NCBI GenBank assembly: GCA_022478985.1
Contig: JAKSZP010000121.1
Span: 62,001-126,000, forward strand
Reading direction: 5' to 3'
Length of the DNA stretch: 64,000 nucleotides
Origin: Massospora cicadina
Taxonomy: Eukaryota; Entomophthoromycota; Entomophthoromycetes; Entomophthorales; Entomophthoraceae
Part shown: positions 44,926 to 55,549 of the stretch, in pieces
Numbering within the stretch: the stretch's first letter is position 1
Layout of the letters: the number at the start of each line of letters is the position of its first letter
Position numbers and translations under genes: made by a program
The notes under the pieces: model-generated
The model's database searches: none
The model's input: only the letters and a program-made list of their open reading frames with translations
Told to the model about the DNA's origin: nothing

Positions 44926-45599
44926 TGTAAGGAGAGTGTCTATACCTCTCCTGTTCCCATCGTGGTAGTGCTCAGTGCATAAGCCCAACGCCATGGAACT
45001 AGCCATTAGAATAAAAATCATTATTACCCAGCAGAGGGTGCTGAAGCAATAATAAATCAAGCAGAAGAGAGCGACAAACAAGGTAAAAACCCACCCAAAA
45101 ATGATGCGGTGCACTAAGAAAGAGATGGGAAACGTCCCCGGTTGGAGGGAACCTGGGTGTACCAACGGTGCACTAGGTGATAGCCTAATCACATATACAA
45201 TGCTGTGGTTAAGGTAGCATGAGACCTCCTCAAAGGGGTCCATGCACAGGATTGTTTGGAATAGCATATAATAAAAACGGTAAAAATGGGGAAATTTTAT
45301 TTGAGAAATTGACCAACAAGGAATGTTGGTCAGGGAAACCATATGTAAACATTGATGGGGAATAACAGGTATGCATAAGTGGACCCAAGCACTGACCCAC
45401 CAATAGGCACATGCTACCATCCAGATTGGTAGAATATGCCAAAAACTGACTTCACTCATGTAATTGAGTTGAAGCTGGATTTGGCCCCAACATGTGATTT
45501 CATAAAAGAAACAGGTTTTGAAACCCCGTTTTTTGACTAACCAAACTGAACTGTTGGCATTCGTTACATAAACTGTTCATTTCAAAACCTAGGCCAACA
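44926..45599 (-). repeat. Second LTR of the G2 family
   Basis: 674 bp, TGTAAGGAGAGTGTC ... GGCCAACA on the plus strand. Its outer side is followed by a second copy of the pol tail rather than host flank. It could be the 5' LTR of G2, or the 3' LTR of another copy. Confidence 0.75.
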
Positions 45600-45639
45600 T
45601 AAGGGGCTAGGCATTTGGCACCCCACTAGTACCAACCTG

Positions 45640-45790
45640 TGCATATTTTGCCCATACCCAGCATTGATCTAGGGTATGCCTCAGGTCAGGGAGGGCCTGT
45701 AACTTCACCTTCTGGGCCTTCTGGCGCCCAGCCTTATCCTTGGGGTTGGTCCCCACTATTATGTCATCTACACATGACAGCTGTTGCAAC
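45640..45790 (-). pseudogene. Second copy of the G2 pol C-terminal tail
   Basis: Minus strand: SCVDDIIVGTNPKDKAGRQK then AQKVKLQALPDLRHTLDQC, matching the last ~40 residues of G2 pol (LDDFIVGTDAKDKAGRQEAQ...). Homology stops at about 45,780. Position relative to the LTR is the same as in G2. Confidence 0.82.
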
Positions 45791-45839
45791 TTTATAACCC
45801 TTACAGAAAGCATAAAAACCAACATCTGACATTCCTCAT

Positions 45840-46665
45840 TTAGCCAAATGATGCTGGAGTAACTGGGTGTGGGTGGGTTATCTGTCCTAAACTTGTTCCC
45901 AACTTCATGGAACTTCCCCTATGTGGGGTAGCCTTGTAAGGTTCTTGCTTCCTATTGGGCATGATTCTATCACTCCAGTTGCCAAAACTAAAGTTGATTG
46001 CCAATTAGGGCATCTATGAATGAATTGACAGCAACTCAGCCTGCCACTGGTACTTTTAAAGTTAAATCTAATTAGATTTGTTTCTTCCCCTCTTGCTTAA
46101 GCTTGCCAGGTTAGACTAAATCTCAAGGGCCCCAATCCTATACTTTTCTAAGCTATTTCCCAAATCAATCATCTATTTAAACAGTTTAAACACACTGAGA
46201 AAATTAATGGTTGATTCTCTTAATTTAAATTTATTCAAAATTTTCCTGCACCCATATTTATTTATATAAGTTCAATTTTTTACTGATGAACCCCATAACA
46301 TCAACAATGTGGCCCCACAGGCCTTGTATTTACTGGGTTACCCCAGTTATATTGTTAACTTTGTCTCTCTTCACAGTCAATTGGGCTTATCATGTCAAGG
46401 CCTTTAAAACTTTTTCCTTGATCTTACAACTACCTTCGCCCAGGCTCATTAGCCTTGGTGTTGCACCAGCTTGGCTCTTTGCCAGGTTGTTTGTTATATT
46501 TTCTGTATATTGGCACTTCCTTGTCCACAATCTTCAGCCAATTTAAATGTCATTTGAGTGGCAATGTCCCTGGCATTCTGGCTCCCCTTTTGGGTTTTTT
46601 TGCATCTCAACTGGCAGGCCAGTCTTATTTTTATCTGCCATATTCCTTATAATAAGATTTTTATT
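45840..46665 (+). repeat. Truncated LTR of the G1 family
   Basis: Similar to the distal two-thirds of the G1 LTRs (for example the GTAACTGGGTGTGGGT and CCTATGTGGGGT segments, and the terminal TGGCATTC...TGGCAGGCCAG block), same orientation. The 5' part and any internal region are missing. Confidence 0.68.
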
Positions 46666-47211
46666 TATGGTATAAAAAATACTAGTATAAATTAATAAAT
46701 ATTTTAAAAGTCAGAAATCTTTGTGAGCATGCACACAACAACTTACCAAAAATACATCACAATTGCTACAAAATGATATAGTAATGCATAGAAGATAAAT
46801 AAATAAAGAAAAAAAGAAATAAACTCTTATCTATATATATAAATATATCAATGACAAAGTATTTTTTTTCTACTAATATTTTTATAATATAAGCATAAAC
46901 TAACCCAGGACAATGCTATATATTTACATATATATAAAAAATTATAATCAATTGAGTTTGGTTAACCTTAGGGTAAATCTATACCAAAACTTTTTTTAGT
47001 TAGTAAAGGAATCAACCCTGTGATGAACAGTTTCTGACTAGGCTGGAAGCAGGATTTATGCTGCCAGGATAACCACCCTTTATATATAAATTAAAAAATA
47101 ATATAACTTATAATAAGACCCTAACCCTAACTGTTTACACTTATACATAAACTATATAATTATTTTTCCTGATATTATTTTTTTGATATATGCACCAAAC
47201 AAACCCAGGAC

Positions 47212-47213
47212 AA

Positions 47214-47248
<35 letters not shown>
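47212..47248. repeat. (TA)n microsatellite
   Basis: About 17 TA dinucleotides inside the second satellite unit, at the position where the other units have a shorter TATATA run. Confidence 0.9.
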
Positions 47249-47250
<2 letters not shown>

Positions 47251-47614
47251 TAAGTAATCAAGGTGGGTTGACCTTAGGATAAATATTATACCAAAACTTC
47301 TTTTAGCTAGTAAAGAAATCAAACCTGTGTTAAATAAAATCTGACTAGGGTGGAAGCAGGAATTACTCTACCAGGCTAACCACCCTTTATATAAAAAATA
47401 ATGATAAAATATAAATTTATAATACCCTAACCCTAAATCTAACTATATATACTAATATATAAATAATTTATATTCTTTCCTAATACCATTTTTATAATAT
47501 ATGCATTAAAGTAATCCAGAACAATGCTATATATTTACATATCTATAAAATATTATAAGTAATCAAGATAGATTAACCTTAGGATAAATAGTATACTAAG
47601 ACTTCTTTTAGCTA

Positions 47615-47695
47615 GTAAATGAATCAAACCCGTGTTAAATAAAATCTGACTAGGGTGGAAGCAGGAATTACTCTACCAGGCTAACCACCCTTTAT
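47615..47695 (-). ncRNA. tRNA-like (pol III promoter-like) segment in a satellite unit
   Basis: Minus strand: TTAGCCTGGTAGAG resembles a pol III A box and, about 40 bp on, GGTTTGATTC resembles a B box (GGTTCGANTCC). Equivalents occur in the units at about 47,040-47,090, 47,310-47,390 and, weakly, 48,195-48,285, and are absent from the two short units. No convincing full cloverleaf or acceptor pairing, so this is at best a tRNA-derived relic, SINE-like. Confidence 0.35.
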
Positions 47696-48499
47696 ATAAA
47701 AAAATAATATAAAATAAATTTATAATAGCCTAACTCTAACCCTAACTGTATATACTATATGACTATATAAATATTTTTTTCTAATAATATTATTTTTATA
47801 ATATATATACCAAAATAACTCAGGACAATGCTATATATCTATGTATATATAACAATAATAATACAATCATAATTATACCCTAACCCTAACTAAATATACT
47901 TATATATAAAGTATATAAATATTTTTTTCCTAATACTTTTTTTATAATATATGCACCAAAATAACCTAGAACAAGATATATATCTACATATATATAAAAA
48001 CATAATAATTTATAATATGCTATTCCAATCCTAACTGTATACTTATACATACTATAAAAATATTTTTTCTAATACTATTTTTTAAAATATATGTATCAAA
48101 CTAACATAAGACGATGCTATATTTTCATATATATATATATAATTATAAGTAATTGAGGTGGTTCAACCTATATGATAATTATTATAATGAATTTTTTTGC
48201 TAGTAAAGGTTTTGAATCCATATTGACAAACCTCACAAAGGTAGAAGCAAGAAAAACCCTGACAGGCTAACCACCCTTTATATAAAAAATATAATATAAA
48301 ATAATTTATAATATATAATATATTTGCCAAAGCTCACTACTCACTCATCACTGTATCTCAACAATGATAAGGCCTAGAAAGATGAAATTTTAAATTGATA
48401 TTCACTAAATACTGTAGATTTGCAATAAGAAATGTTTCTTAAGTTTCATAATAAAATAAAAAGTTTTATATGTAACACATGAAAAACTTTAAATGTTTT

Positions 48500-49078
48500 T
48501 AATGGAAATTATTATATAGTTATAGCTGATAAGTTTGATATTTAGTTGATTAATAGTTTTTAATAGTTTTGGCAAACAATTGTTGGTTTTGTGTTGATTA
48601 ATAAGCTTGATGGTTTTGGTAAGCAGCTAGGCTTTGGTTGATTTGATAAGGTAATTGGTTTTGATAAGTTGGTGGTGGTTTTTAATTAATTTGATGGGCT
48701 CAATAGTTTCAGGTAAGTGGCTAATGTTGTAATTAATCTAAAAGTTTAATCTTTTGAGTTGAGTGGTTGATATTTTTTAATTAATATAATTTGATTTTCT
48801 CAATTTTATTGGTAGGCTTTTTTTACTATAAACTTGATTAGGATCATCTGGTAAGCTTTGAGCCTACAAACAAATGTGTGTTAAACTAGGTATCAACTAA
48901 GAATTGCTTAAACTTTTTTTACAAACCTATCTAGCTGTCTATTTTTTTATATTGAATGTGTTATCTCATGAGCAATTAACCAAAAAATCACTCTAATTGG
49001 CGCAAGTACTTTAAAAGCTTGGGATTTGCTATATGCTATTTTCTTAACTATATAAATTTTAATAGTAGTTTTATATAA
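48500..49078. repeat. Degenerate TG/AT tandem-like repeat, left part
   Basis: Loose repetition of segments such as TTAATTTGATGGGCTCAATAGTTT, GGTAAGTGGCTAATG and TTGATTAATAAGCTTGATGGTTTTGG. The same kind of sequence continues beyond the LINE insertion at 54,345. Confidence 0.6.
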
Positions 49079-49096
49079 GATCTAAAACATATGTTT
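49079..49096. repeat. Target-site duplication, left copy (LINE-B copy 2)
   Basis: GATCTAAAACATATGTTT, identical to 54,327-54,344. Confidence 0.95.
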
Positions 49097-49199
49097 ATTA
49101 TTTAACTGAGGTAAGCCAATCAGGGGACGGACATTACTGAATATACGTAAAACTAAGGAAATAACCAACAAATATAAAATTGGGCAACCCAGGGTACTC

Positions 49200-49834
49200 A
49201 AGTTACCCCTGTTGCCAGTGGGACTGCCAGGTATGGGGGGTTGGTGCGCTACTCTGAAGGGGTTTCCCCTGCTATGGAGCAGGTGTGAAGGAAAGGGTCT
49301 GTGTGGAGGAACCAGAGTGGGAACCATGATTCTATGAGCGCTTTTTGCCTTGGTCTCATATATCCATAGAGCCAGACTTGGAAGTGCTCCAGTAAGTGGA
49401 CATGAAATCTGTTAATAACCCCATGAATGGGAGGGACCGTGCCCTTGAATGCATCTAATGCAATTTTGTGGATTGTCCACAATGCAATGGGTATTATTAG
49501 GGGAGTGGAGGGTAGATGGGATTGGTGACTCTATCTGGAGCGCAAAGATGCTCTTTGATATTGAGAATTCATGATCGTTTTGGTGCTTAAGCAGGCGTGC
49601 GACTTCCTGCCATATAGCTTTGGTTGGGGGGCATGTTTCTAGGTGGTGATGTAGGGATCCCTCCCCTCCACATACTGCACATGTTTCATAGAGCGAGTTG
49701 GAGCGGTCTGCCATCCTATAGGTCCTTCTCAAACAGCGCCAGGCGTTTGCTCTTATCCTTGGTTGTAGGAGTGGGTGGTGTGTCATTTTCCACATTGCTT
49801 TCTGTGTGGTTAAATCATAGGGAATGTCCAGCAT
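49200..49834 (-). pseudogene. LINE-B copy 2 ORF2 C-terminal zinc domain
   Basis: 140-codon frame 49,834-49,412: MLDIPYDLTTQKAMWK, CLRRTYRMADRSNSL, CAVCGGEGSLHHHLETC (CX2CX7HX4C). A shift then leads to MWTIHKIALDAFKGTVPPIHG and WFPLWFLHTDPFLHTCS (to 49,249). It retains more readable sequence than the same region of copy 1. Confidence 0.88.
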
Positions 49835-49963
49835 ATCTAGCTATTCTATCCTAGCTATGCTTGGGGTTGTTGCGAGCATATCTCACTGTGGGGTGGTTTT
49901 CTGGGTTTCTTAATTTGAATTGGGGGCTGGGTCGTCCCCTTCCCTGTATAGTACTCATGTTCT

Positions 49964-51480
49964 CTATGGTCCATCCCATACGCCAGATAGTTCAGAGGAT
50001 ATGTTTGAAATGAGAGGAGGTTCCATGCGGACCCATTGCAGTAGGGTGTTTGGCAAGGTATGTAAGTAGTCTGGGTGGGCTATGTGGTTGGTTAATTTGA
50101 GCACCTGTGCAAAGTTAGTCCTTGCTGCTCTGGACAAATGTTGTTTCAAAAGGTCGGGAGTAAGGACTTCCTTTATCCAGGTACCTAGGATGTGATTGGC
50201 GTGGCTCTCAAAATCTATTAGTCCCATGCCTCCGCTTGGGCGTGGGCCAAATAGTGTTTCCATCCGTATAGGAGGGTGAGAGTTGGGCCACAGCCAGCCC
50301 TGGATAAGCGCGCGGATTAAAGTTATAAAGGTAGGTGAGAAGGCGATTGCATGGGCTGGGTACCATAGTATTGGGGTGATGAGCGAGTTAGCAACTATAA
50401 CTCGCCCTGTTAATCCTGGGGTTCTTCCCTTGAGGGAGGCGACGCATTTGGATACCCGTTGTAACAGGTTACTTTCCATTGTCTCATTAGCATATCCCCT
50501 CGATTCTAGCCAGATTCCAAGGTGTCAGACAGGAGTGGTGGTGGGAGGTGTTGCAAAGGGTAAAATGATTGGGTTTTTCGTGTGTTGGTGTGAGGTTCTG
50601 ATGTTGTGGCCCAATTGTTTGTGTATTTGCCTAAGAGGATGATTTCTGTCTTCCTTTTGTTGAGCGATGCATTGCTCACTTTGGAGTATTCCTCTAGAGT
50701 GTGTTCCAGCTGTCGGGCATCTTCATTGTTTGCTATACCTGCTACGCAGTCATCTGCAAAGGCCAGTATCCTGACTGTTGGTTGTCCTTGTGCGGTTATC
50801 CCCATGAGACGTGAGTCAGTTACTTGGAGGAGTGGGTCAAAGCTAAAATTATATAGCAGTGGGCTGAGGGGATCCCCTTGTTTGAGCCCTCTGTGTGGTT
50901 TGATCTTGTTTGTTAGGAATCAAGGGCCGCATACAGCCATGGCTGCAGATCCTGTTAGGAGCATCGCCCATTTTACGAATCTTGGTGGGAGTTTAAAGGC
51001 ATGTAGACATTCTTTTAGGTATGGCCAGCTAACTCGGTCATACACCTTTTCCTGATCCAAGAAGACCAGGGCACCAGTTGCTTTGGATTGGCAAATGTTT
51101 GCAACAGAGTGTATGTTGTTCCAGATTGATCACCCTGGTATAAACCCAAACTGGTTGGGTGATAGGACGTCAGAGTCAATTGCGCCTAATCTGGCTGCTA
51201 AAATTTTTGTTAGAATTTTTGTGTCAGTGTTGGAGAGTGCAATTGGGTGCCAGTTGGCCAGGGCCAACTTGTCACCCTTTTTATACAAGGTTATAACGTA
51301 GGATTCATGGCCTCCTGGTAGTAGGCATGTTTCCAACAAACACTGATTCATAGATGCCAATAGGAGAGGGGCGATTTGTTGAAAGTATTTTTTGTAAAAT
51401 TTGTAGGGTATCCCATCAGGCCCTGGGCATTTACTATGTGGCGCACCGCGAATAGTCTCCCAAAGCTCCTCCCATGTAAT
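49964..51480 (-). pseudogene. LINE-B copy 2 reverse transcriptase
   Basis: N-terminal GAPHSKCPGPDGIPYKFYKKYF near 51,450-51,380, then 51,360-51,130 with LALANWHPIALSNTDTKILT and SPNQFGFIPG. Core: FLDQEKVYDRVSW-like (about 51,070-51,030), GLKQGDPLSPLLYNFSFD (about 50,890-50,830), ILAFADDCVAG (about 50,775-50,745), then 50,479-49,964 with GRVIVANSLITPILW and SGGMGLIDFESHANHILGTW. Motif C is intact; frame breaks at about 50,506, 50,820 and 51,120. Confidence 0.9.
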
Positions 51481-51947
51481 AAGGGATAGTATATTGTAAT
51501 TTGGTGGTGTACTTTATATCTCAGCAGTTTGTAAAAATTCTTTAGTTTTTTGTGAATCTGTTGGCATTTCGTGATATAATTCTGTGTAATAACAGTGTAA
51601 ATCCGCCTTGACCTCCTCAGGGTCAGTTGCCACGGTGCCATTGGTCTTGCGGACCTGTGTGCATGTGGGCTGGTTTCCGCGGGAGTGGAATTGGCGGAAA
51701 AAGTATGTTGAACAGGTTTTGCCTTCCTTTATGAACTTACCTTTGTTTGATACTTTGATTCTGTGTTGGTGTTCAAAGATGAGATTGTTAAGTCAGGCAG
51801 ATATTTCTGCCCATTTGCGTCCCCAGTTGGGGCTATAGCCAGATCTTGGAGTATTTATTTCCAAGTGGTCTAGACTAGCCAAGGTACGATTGATTGTGGC
51901 CATGTCCGCGGTGTACTTATGTGATGAAATATGTCAGGTTTTGTTGA

Positions 51948-52817
51948 TTAAACCCTTTTTGAAATTTTCTCATGTTCCAATGGGATCTGAAGTGAATGGG
52001 GCTGTGAATTCTGGGTTTGTAGCCTCGTTTCAACCCAGTTGGATATCTCAGGCAATTTTATATTTTCTGGGTGAAGCTTTCTCCAAGGTGACACCTGTGT
52101 GTGGGTTTGGGTTGGCACTAACTGCACCATAACCAATCGGTGGTTTAAAAAATTGATCTTTTTTGTTGTAAATTTGGAGATTCTTGAGCGGTGGGATTGC
52201 TGGATGAGGATGTGGTCAATGTGACTCATTGATATGAGCGCTCCCTCACATATGTTGGGCCACGTCATGTGGGGAAGGAGTGGTGAACTGGGGGGGAGAG
52301 CATCCTGTAGGCCAAGAGATGCCTTCATTGTGCAGAATTTAATGTGTCCAGGTGGGTTTCCCCTGGGATTAGGCCATTGATCCATATTGGGGTTATCCTA
52401 GCAGTTGAAATCGCCTAACAAAATGGTATCTGGTGGGAGAGTGAGAGTAGGAATTTTTTCAAAGAATTGTTTTCTCTCAGTTTTGGTGCACGGTGCATAG
52501 ACACATGCTATCGAAATTATTTCCTCTTGACATGTGATTGTTGCTACCAGGACTCAACCGTGCAAGTGTGATGATGAATTTGTAATTTTAAATTTTTTGT
52601 TGTTTTGGACAATCACCCCACAGTGAGGCGTCCATAAAAATTGTGATGGTGCGAACCTGGTTGACCAGGATCCTTCTTCCCCTTGTAGACAGTGGGTTTC
52701 TTGGATGGCCAAGATGTCTACAAGAGGTTTTTGCAGAAATTCTAGCTTTTTGGCTTGGGACGTATGAGCCCTGGCTCCCACGATGTTTACCATCCCTATT
52801 GACACTGAGGTGCCCAT
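51948..52817 (-). pseudogene. LINE-B copy 2 ORF2 endonuclease
   Basis: Begins MGTSVSIGMVNIVGARAHTS at 52,817, then ILAIQETHCLQGEEGSW and HCGVIVQNNKKF to HLHG, where TGA replaces a sense codon (52,551-52,553). It continues through VYAPCTKTERKQFF, LLGDFNC, SHIDHILI and LNHRLVMVQL, where SDH is expected, so the active-site Asp is lost (SDH to LNH). The final frame ends at 51,948. Confidence 0.88.
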
Positions 52818-53379
52818 GGCGCTTCAGGAGCAGTTGGGAGGGCCCTCTGGCCCTATCCCACCGCAACTCATTCTGGCCATGCTCCGCATCTGTACTCCAA
52901 CTCTTTCACTGCCATTGTTGGTTCCCTTGATCTGACCCAATGATATACGGGAATTGCAGTTTTTTGCATTTGCGTCAACCTTTCCCACACAGGTCTCATG
53001 TAGATTTGATGCAGATTGTTGATTGGATTCTATATTTTTGAGGTTTGACTTTGGTGGATTGTGCACCGCATTTTCGCCCAAATTGTGGTTGCATTGCTCC
53101 TCAGTATGTGCATGACTGATGCCGCTTTGTGACTTGGTCAGGTTACTGTGAAAATTTTTGACCTGGGCATATTGTTCTGATTGGTTGGCTCAGTGAATAT
53201 CCGAAATGTCCTCCTGAATTTGTCCGGGGTTAATGGCAGACTCCGCGTGTGCCACCGCTTCAGCCGCTGCTCACTTGCGGGCTTTTTGTGCCACTTTACG
53301 TTCTTTGCATGTAACTGGGTCCATGATGAAATATAGTCAATCTTCTCCCCAGTGGAATGGGTGGTGACAATCAGTTATT

Positions 53380-54245
53380 TATAGCGAAGTTTTCATTATC
53401 TTCATCCATAACTTCCTCACAAAAATCTTTTTCATTAAGCCCTCTTTCACAGGTCATGCATGTTCCTTGTGGCCCAGTGAGCCACAGTGGTTGCAAATGG
53501 GCGGTGTGTGTTCCAGTGTAACTCAGAATGCAGCTGACTAGCCCTCATCTCTGAAGTGAAATTCTGCTGTGCGGAGAATTCTGGATAAGTCCTCTTCCAC
53601 TTCTGTGAAGGGGTTGATTATGGCAATAGCTTTGCCCGTGCACAGGTTGGGCATCAGGCGAAATTGCTGTAATTCAAGTTGCTAAATTTCTCCATAGGCC
53701 ATGAGACCTTTGCGGAGCTCTTCCTCAATTATCTTATGAGGAAGGTTGGAGGGGAGCGAGTTGAGAAAGATGAATAAAGTCTCACTTTGTTCCATCTGGT
53801 GCGTGCAGTGCACACAATTTTTTGCCCTCAGGGAGGGCAATTTCCACAAAGACTTTTGCTGCGGCATCGGCTTCATTGGCTGTTTCAAATAAATATTGAT
53901 TCAGCTGCAGCCCATGTTGTTGGTGGCTACATACACCACATGAGGGAAAAGTGAGGGCTGTGCCTCACATGTCTTCTCCCACAGGGTCAGTAACTCATCC
54001 CCAAGGAAGAGTCTAATCCCGTGCTCCACCTTTGACAAGGGTTGGTTGAACTGAATGTACATATATTGCGCGTGCTTTACAAAGAGTACCAAAAACCCAG
54101 ATGGTGTCTGGGTTTGCGATTTCTTTGCAGATTGGATTCCTGGTTCCCCTCCAGGGCGTTTCATGCCCTTAGTTGCACTGTTAAGTGCACCACTCGCCGC
54201 GACGCTCGCCCATGTTGTATTATTTTTAGTGATAAAGTCGCCCAT
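53380..54245 (-). pseudogene. LINE-B copy 2 ORF1 (CCHC gag-like)
   Basis: ATG at 54,245 opens MGDFITKNNTTWASVAASG; the 114-codon frame runs to 53,901 (LFPHVVYVATNNM). It resumes at about 53,888 (KKLPSLRAKNCVHCTHQMEQ-like, KIIEEELRKGLMAYGEI), and later carries LMPNLCTGKAIAIINPF and the zinc knuckle ICNHCGSLGHKEHACP near 53,500-53,450. At least two stops or frameshifts. Confidence 0.88.
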
Positions 54246-54326
54246 CTCTCCTGTGTGTGATTATCCAAATTGCTGTTCGAATGTAATTGTAGTAACTAAA
54301 GCAATTGTTACAAGAAAGAAAGCTGT

Positions 54327-54344
54327 GATCTAAAACATATGTTT
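54327..54344. repeat. Target-site duplication, right copy (LINE-B copy 2)
   Basis: Identical 18-mer to 49,079-49,096. Confidence 0.95.
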
Positions 54345-54640
54345 CTAATAGTATCTATAACCATTTGGCTTAGAATTTTATATTTATTTTATTTGATAGT
54401 TTCACAGGTTTTATTAGTAGGTGGTAGTTTCTAGCTGGGTTGTAAGTTTAACAATTGGTTTATGCTGAGTGGTAGTTTATTTCTTGGTTAATTTGATAGG
54501 CTTAATAGTTTTAAGTAAGTGATTGATAATTTAGTTAATTTGAAAGGCTTAATTTATTTTGGCTAAGTGGTTGGAAGTTGGAATATTTGATAGACTTAAC
54601 TTTTCTGAACTTATTGATAGCTATCTACCTTTATTAAAAC
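54345..54640. repeat. Degenerate TG/AT tandem-like repeat, right part
   Basis: Continuation of the repeat at 48,500-49,078 (TTAATTTGATAGGCTTAATAGTTT, GGCTAAGTGGTTGG), separated from it by the LINE-B insertion. Confidence 0.6.
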
Positions 54641-54649
54641 TAAATAATT

Positions 54650-55370
54650 TTGTATATGGTAATTTATAAACACCATGGCGATTAACACATAATTTCATAC
54701 TAATATGCGACAAAGGAGTTGGGAAGCACAAGCCACTTTACTGACCACATGACTGACAATCCTATAGAGAGCCACCCTCAAACCTGCACGCCATTTTCAG
54801 AATTTGTGATGTATTTGCATACCAAGGTTCCAGCAATGCTGCATGCAAGCAGCAGAGCCTGGACCTATGATAATACTGCAAACAAGCCCATTGCCTGGCA
54901 CAGCTCACTAGTTGAGCTTATCATTCTGGTTATTCCAAATGATGTTTACTTTAAAATAAAACTTAAACTAATTTTTTAAGTGAGCAACAACGCTGAGATC
55001 TTTATTGTAAAGATTCTTTTTGAGAAAACAAAACTGTATCTACAGTTGCTGTTTCTCTGTTTTAAAGCATCTGCAATAGCTTAAATTATTAAATCATAGA
55101 TTAGGCTTTCAAGCAACATCCAAATTGTTGCTAATGAAAGTTTTGTGTCCCAAATTACAAAAATTTGTGGATTTGAGACACTGGTCATTTTATACACCAG
55201 ATTAGCCCTCATTCTCAAACCTCAAATCCTTACCTACAATTCATGACTCTAATGGTTTTCTGATTAGTCTCTTTAGATACAATCTCCAAATTTACATATA
55301 AATTTAAATCAATATTCATGAGGTCAATGTGCGGATCATGATGGCCCTGATCCATCACATCACCCCATTT
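54650..55370. other. No gene recognised
   Basis: Contains one 86-codon plus-strand frame (54,719-54,979) without a recognisable domain. It might include the decayed 3' LTR of the minus-strand Gypsy G4 that starts just beyond. Confidence 0.45.
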
Positions 55371-55379
55371 TTAAAACCA

Positions 55380-55545
55380 GAAACTCTCATAGCTTCTTGG
55401 GACAGCATGTACACTCCTCTGGTGTTTGCCAGGTCACTTTCTCCACCGGATATCCTTTCCACTTTACCAGGAAATGCTGGTAACCCCTCACCTAATGCTC
55501 CTTCAGGATTTGCTTGACCTCATATTCCTGGTTGTCCTCCTCCCA
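55380..55545 (-). pseudogene. G4 chromodomain
   Basis: EDNQEYEVKQILKEH.VRGYQ, then HFLVKWKGYPVEKVTWQTPE: canonical chromodomain with one stop. It would bind histone-tail marks and steer integration. Confidence 0.82.
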
Positions 55546-55549
55546 TAAT

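Larger units (their letters stand above)
46860..48330. repeat. AT-rich satellite, about 300-bp units with CCCTAA motifs
   Basis: Roughly six head-to-tail units: long ones of about 265-305 bp (about 46,860-47,166, 47,167-47,472, 47,473-47,775 and 48,067-48,330) and two short ones of about 140-150 bp (47,776-47,925, 47,926-48,066). Each unit carries ACAATGCTATATAT-like and TAACCCTAAC-like segments. Long units also carry GAAGCAGGAATTACTCTACC and AACCACCCTTTATAT, which the short ones lack. Confidence 0.85.
49097..54326 (-). mobile_element. LINE-B copy 2, full length
   Basis: 5,230-bp non-LTR element on the minus strand, bounded by a perfect 18-bp duplication. Starts (minus) ACAGCTTTCTTTCTTGTAAC, then ORF1 from 54,245, endonuclease, RT and C-terminal zinc motif, and ends CTCAGTTAAATAAT. 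Near-identical layout to the plus-strand copy at 13,688-18,913. The intact duplication suggests a fairly young insertion, yet all ORFs carry stops or frameshifts. Confidence 0.95.

Noticed and set aside
44794..45459. 221-codon minus-strand frame as a membrane protein gene
   Set aside because: It lies almost wholly within the G2-family LTR; the hydrophobic look comes from T-rich LTR sequence.
47090..47900. A real telomere or chromosome end
   Set aside because: Each unit has only two or so CCCTAA repeats embedded in a longer satellite, with more transposons on both sides.
54719..54979. 86-codon plus-strand frame as a gene
   Set aside because: No domain, no homologous repeat in the window, and it lies between repeats; length is compatible with chance.
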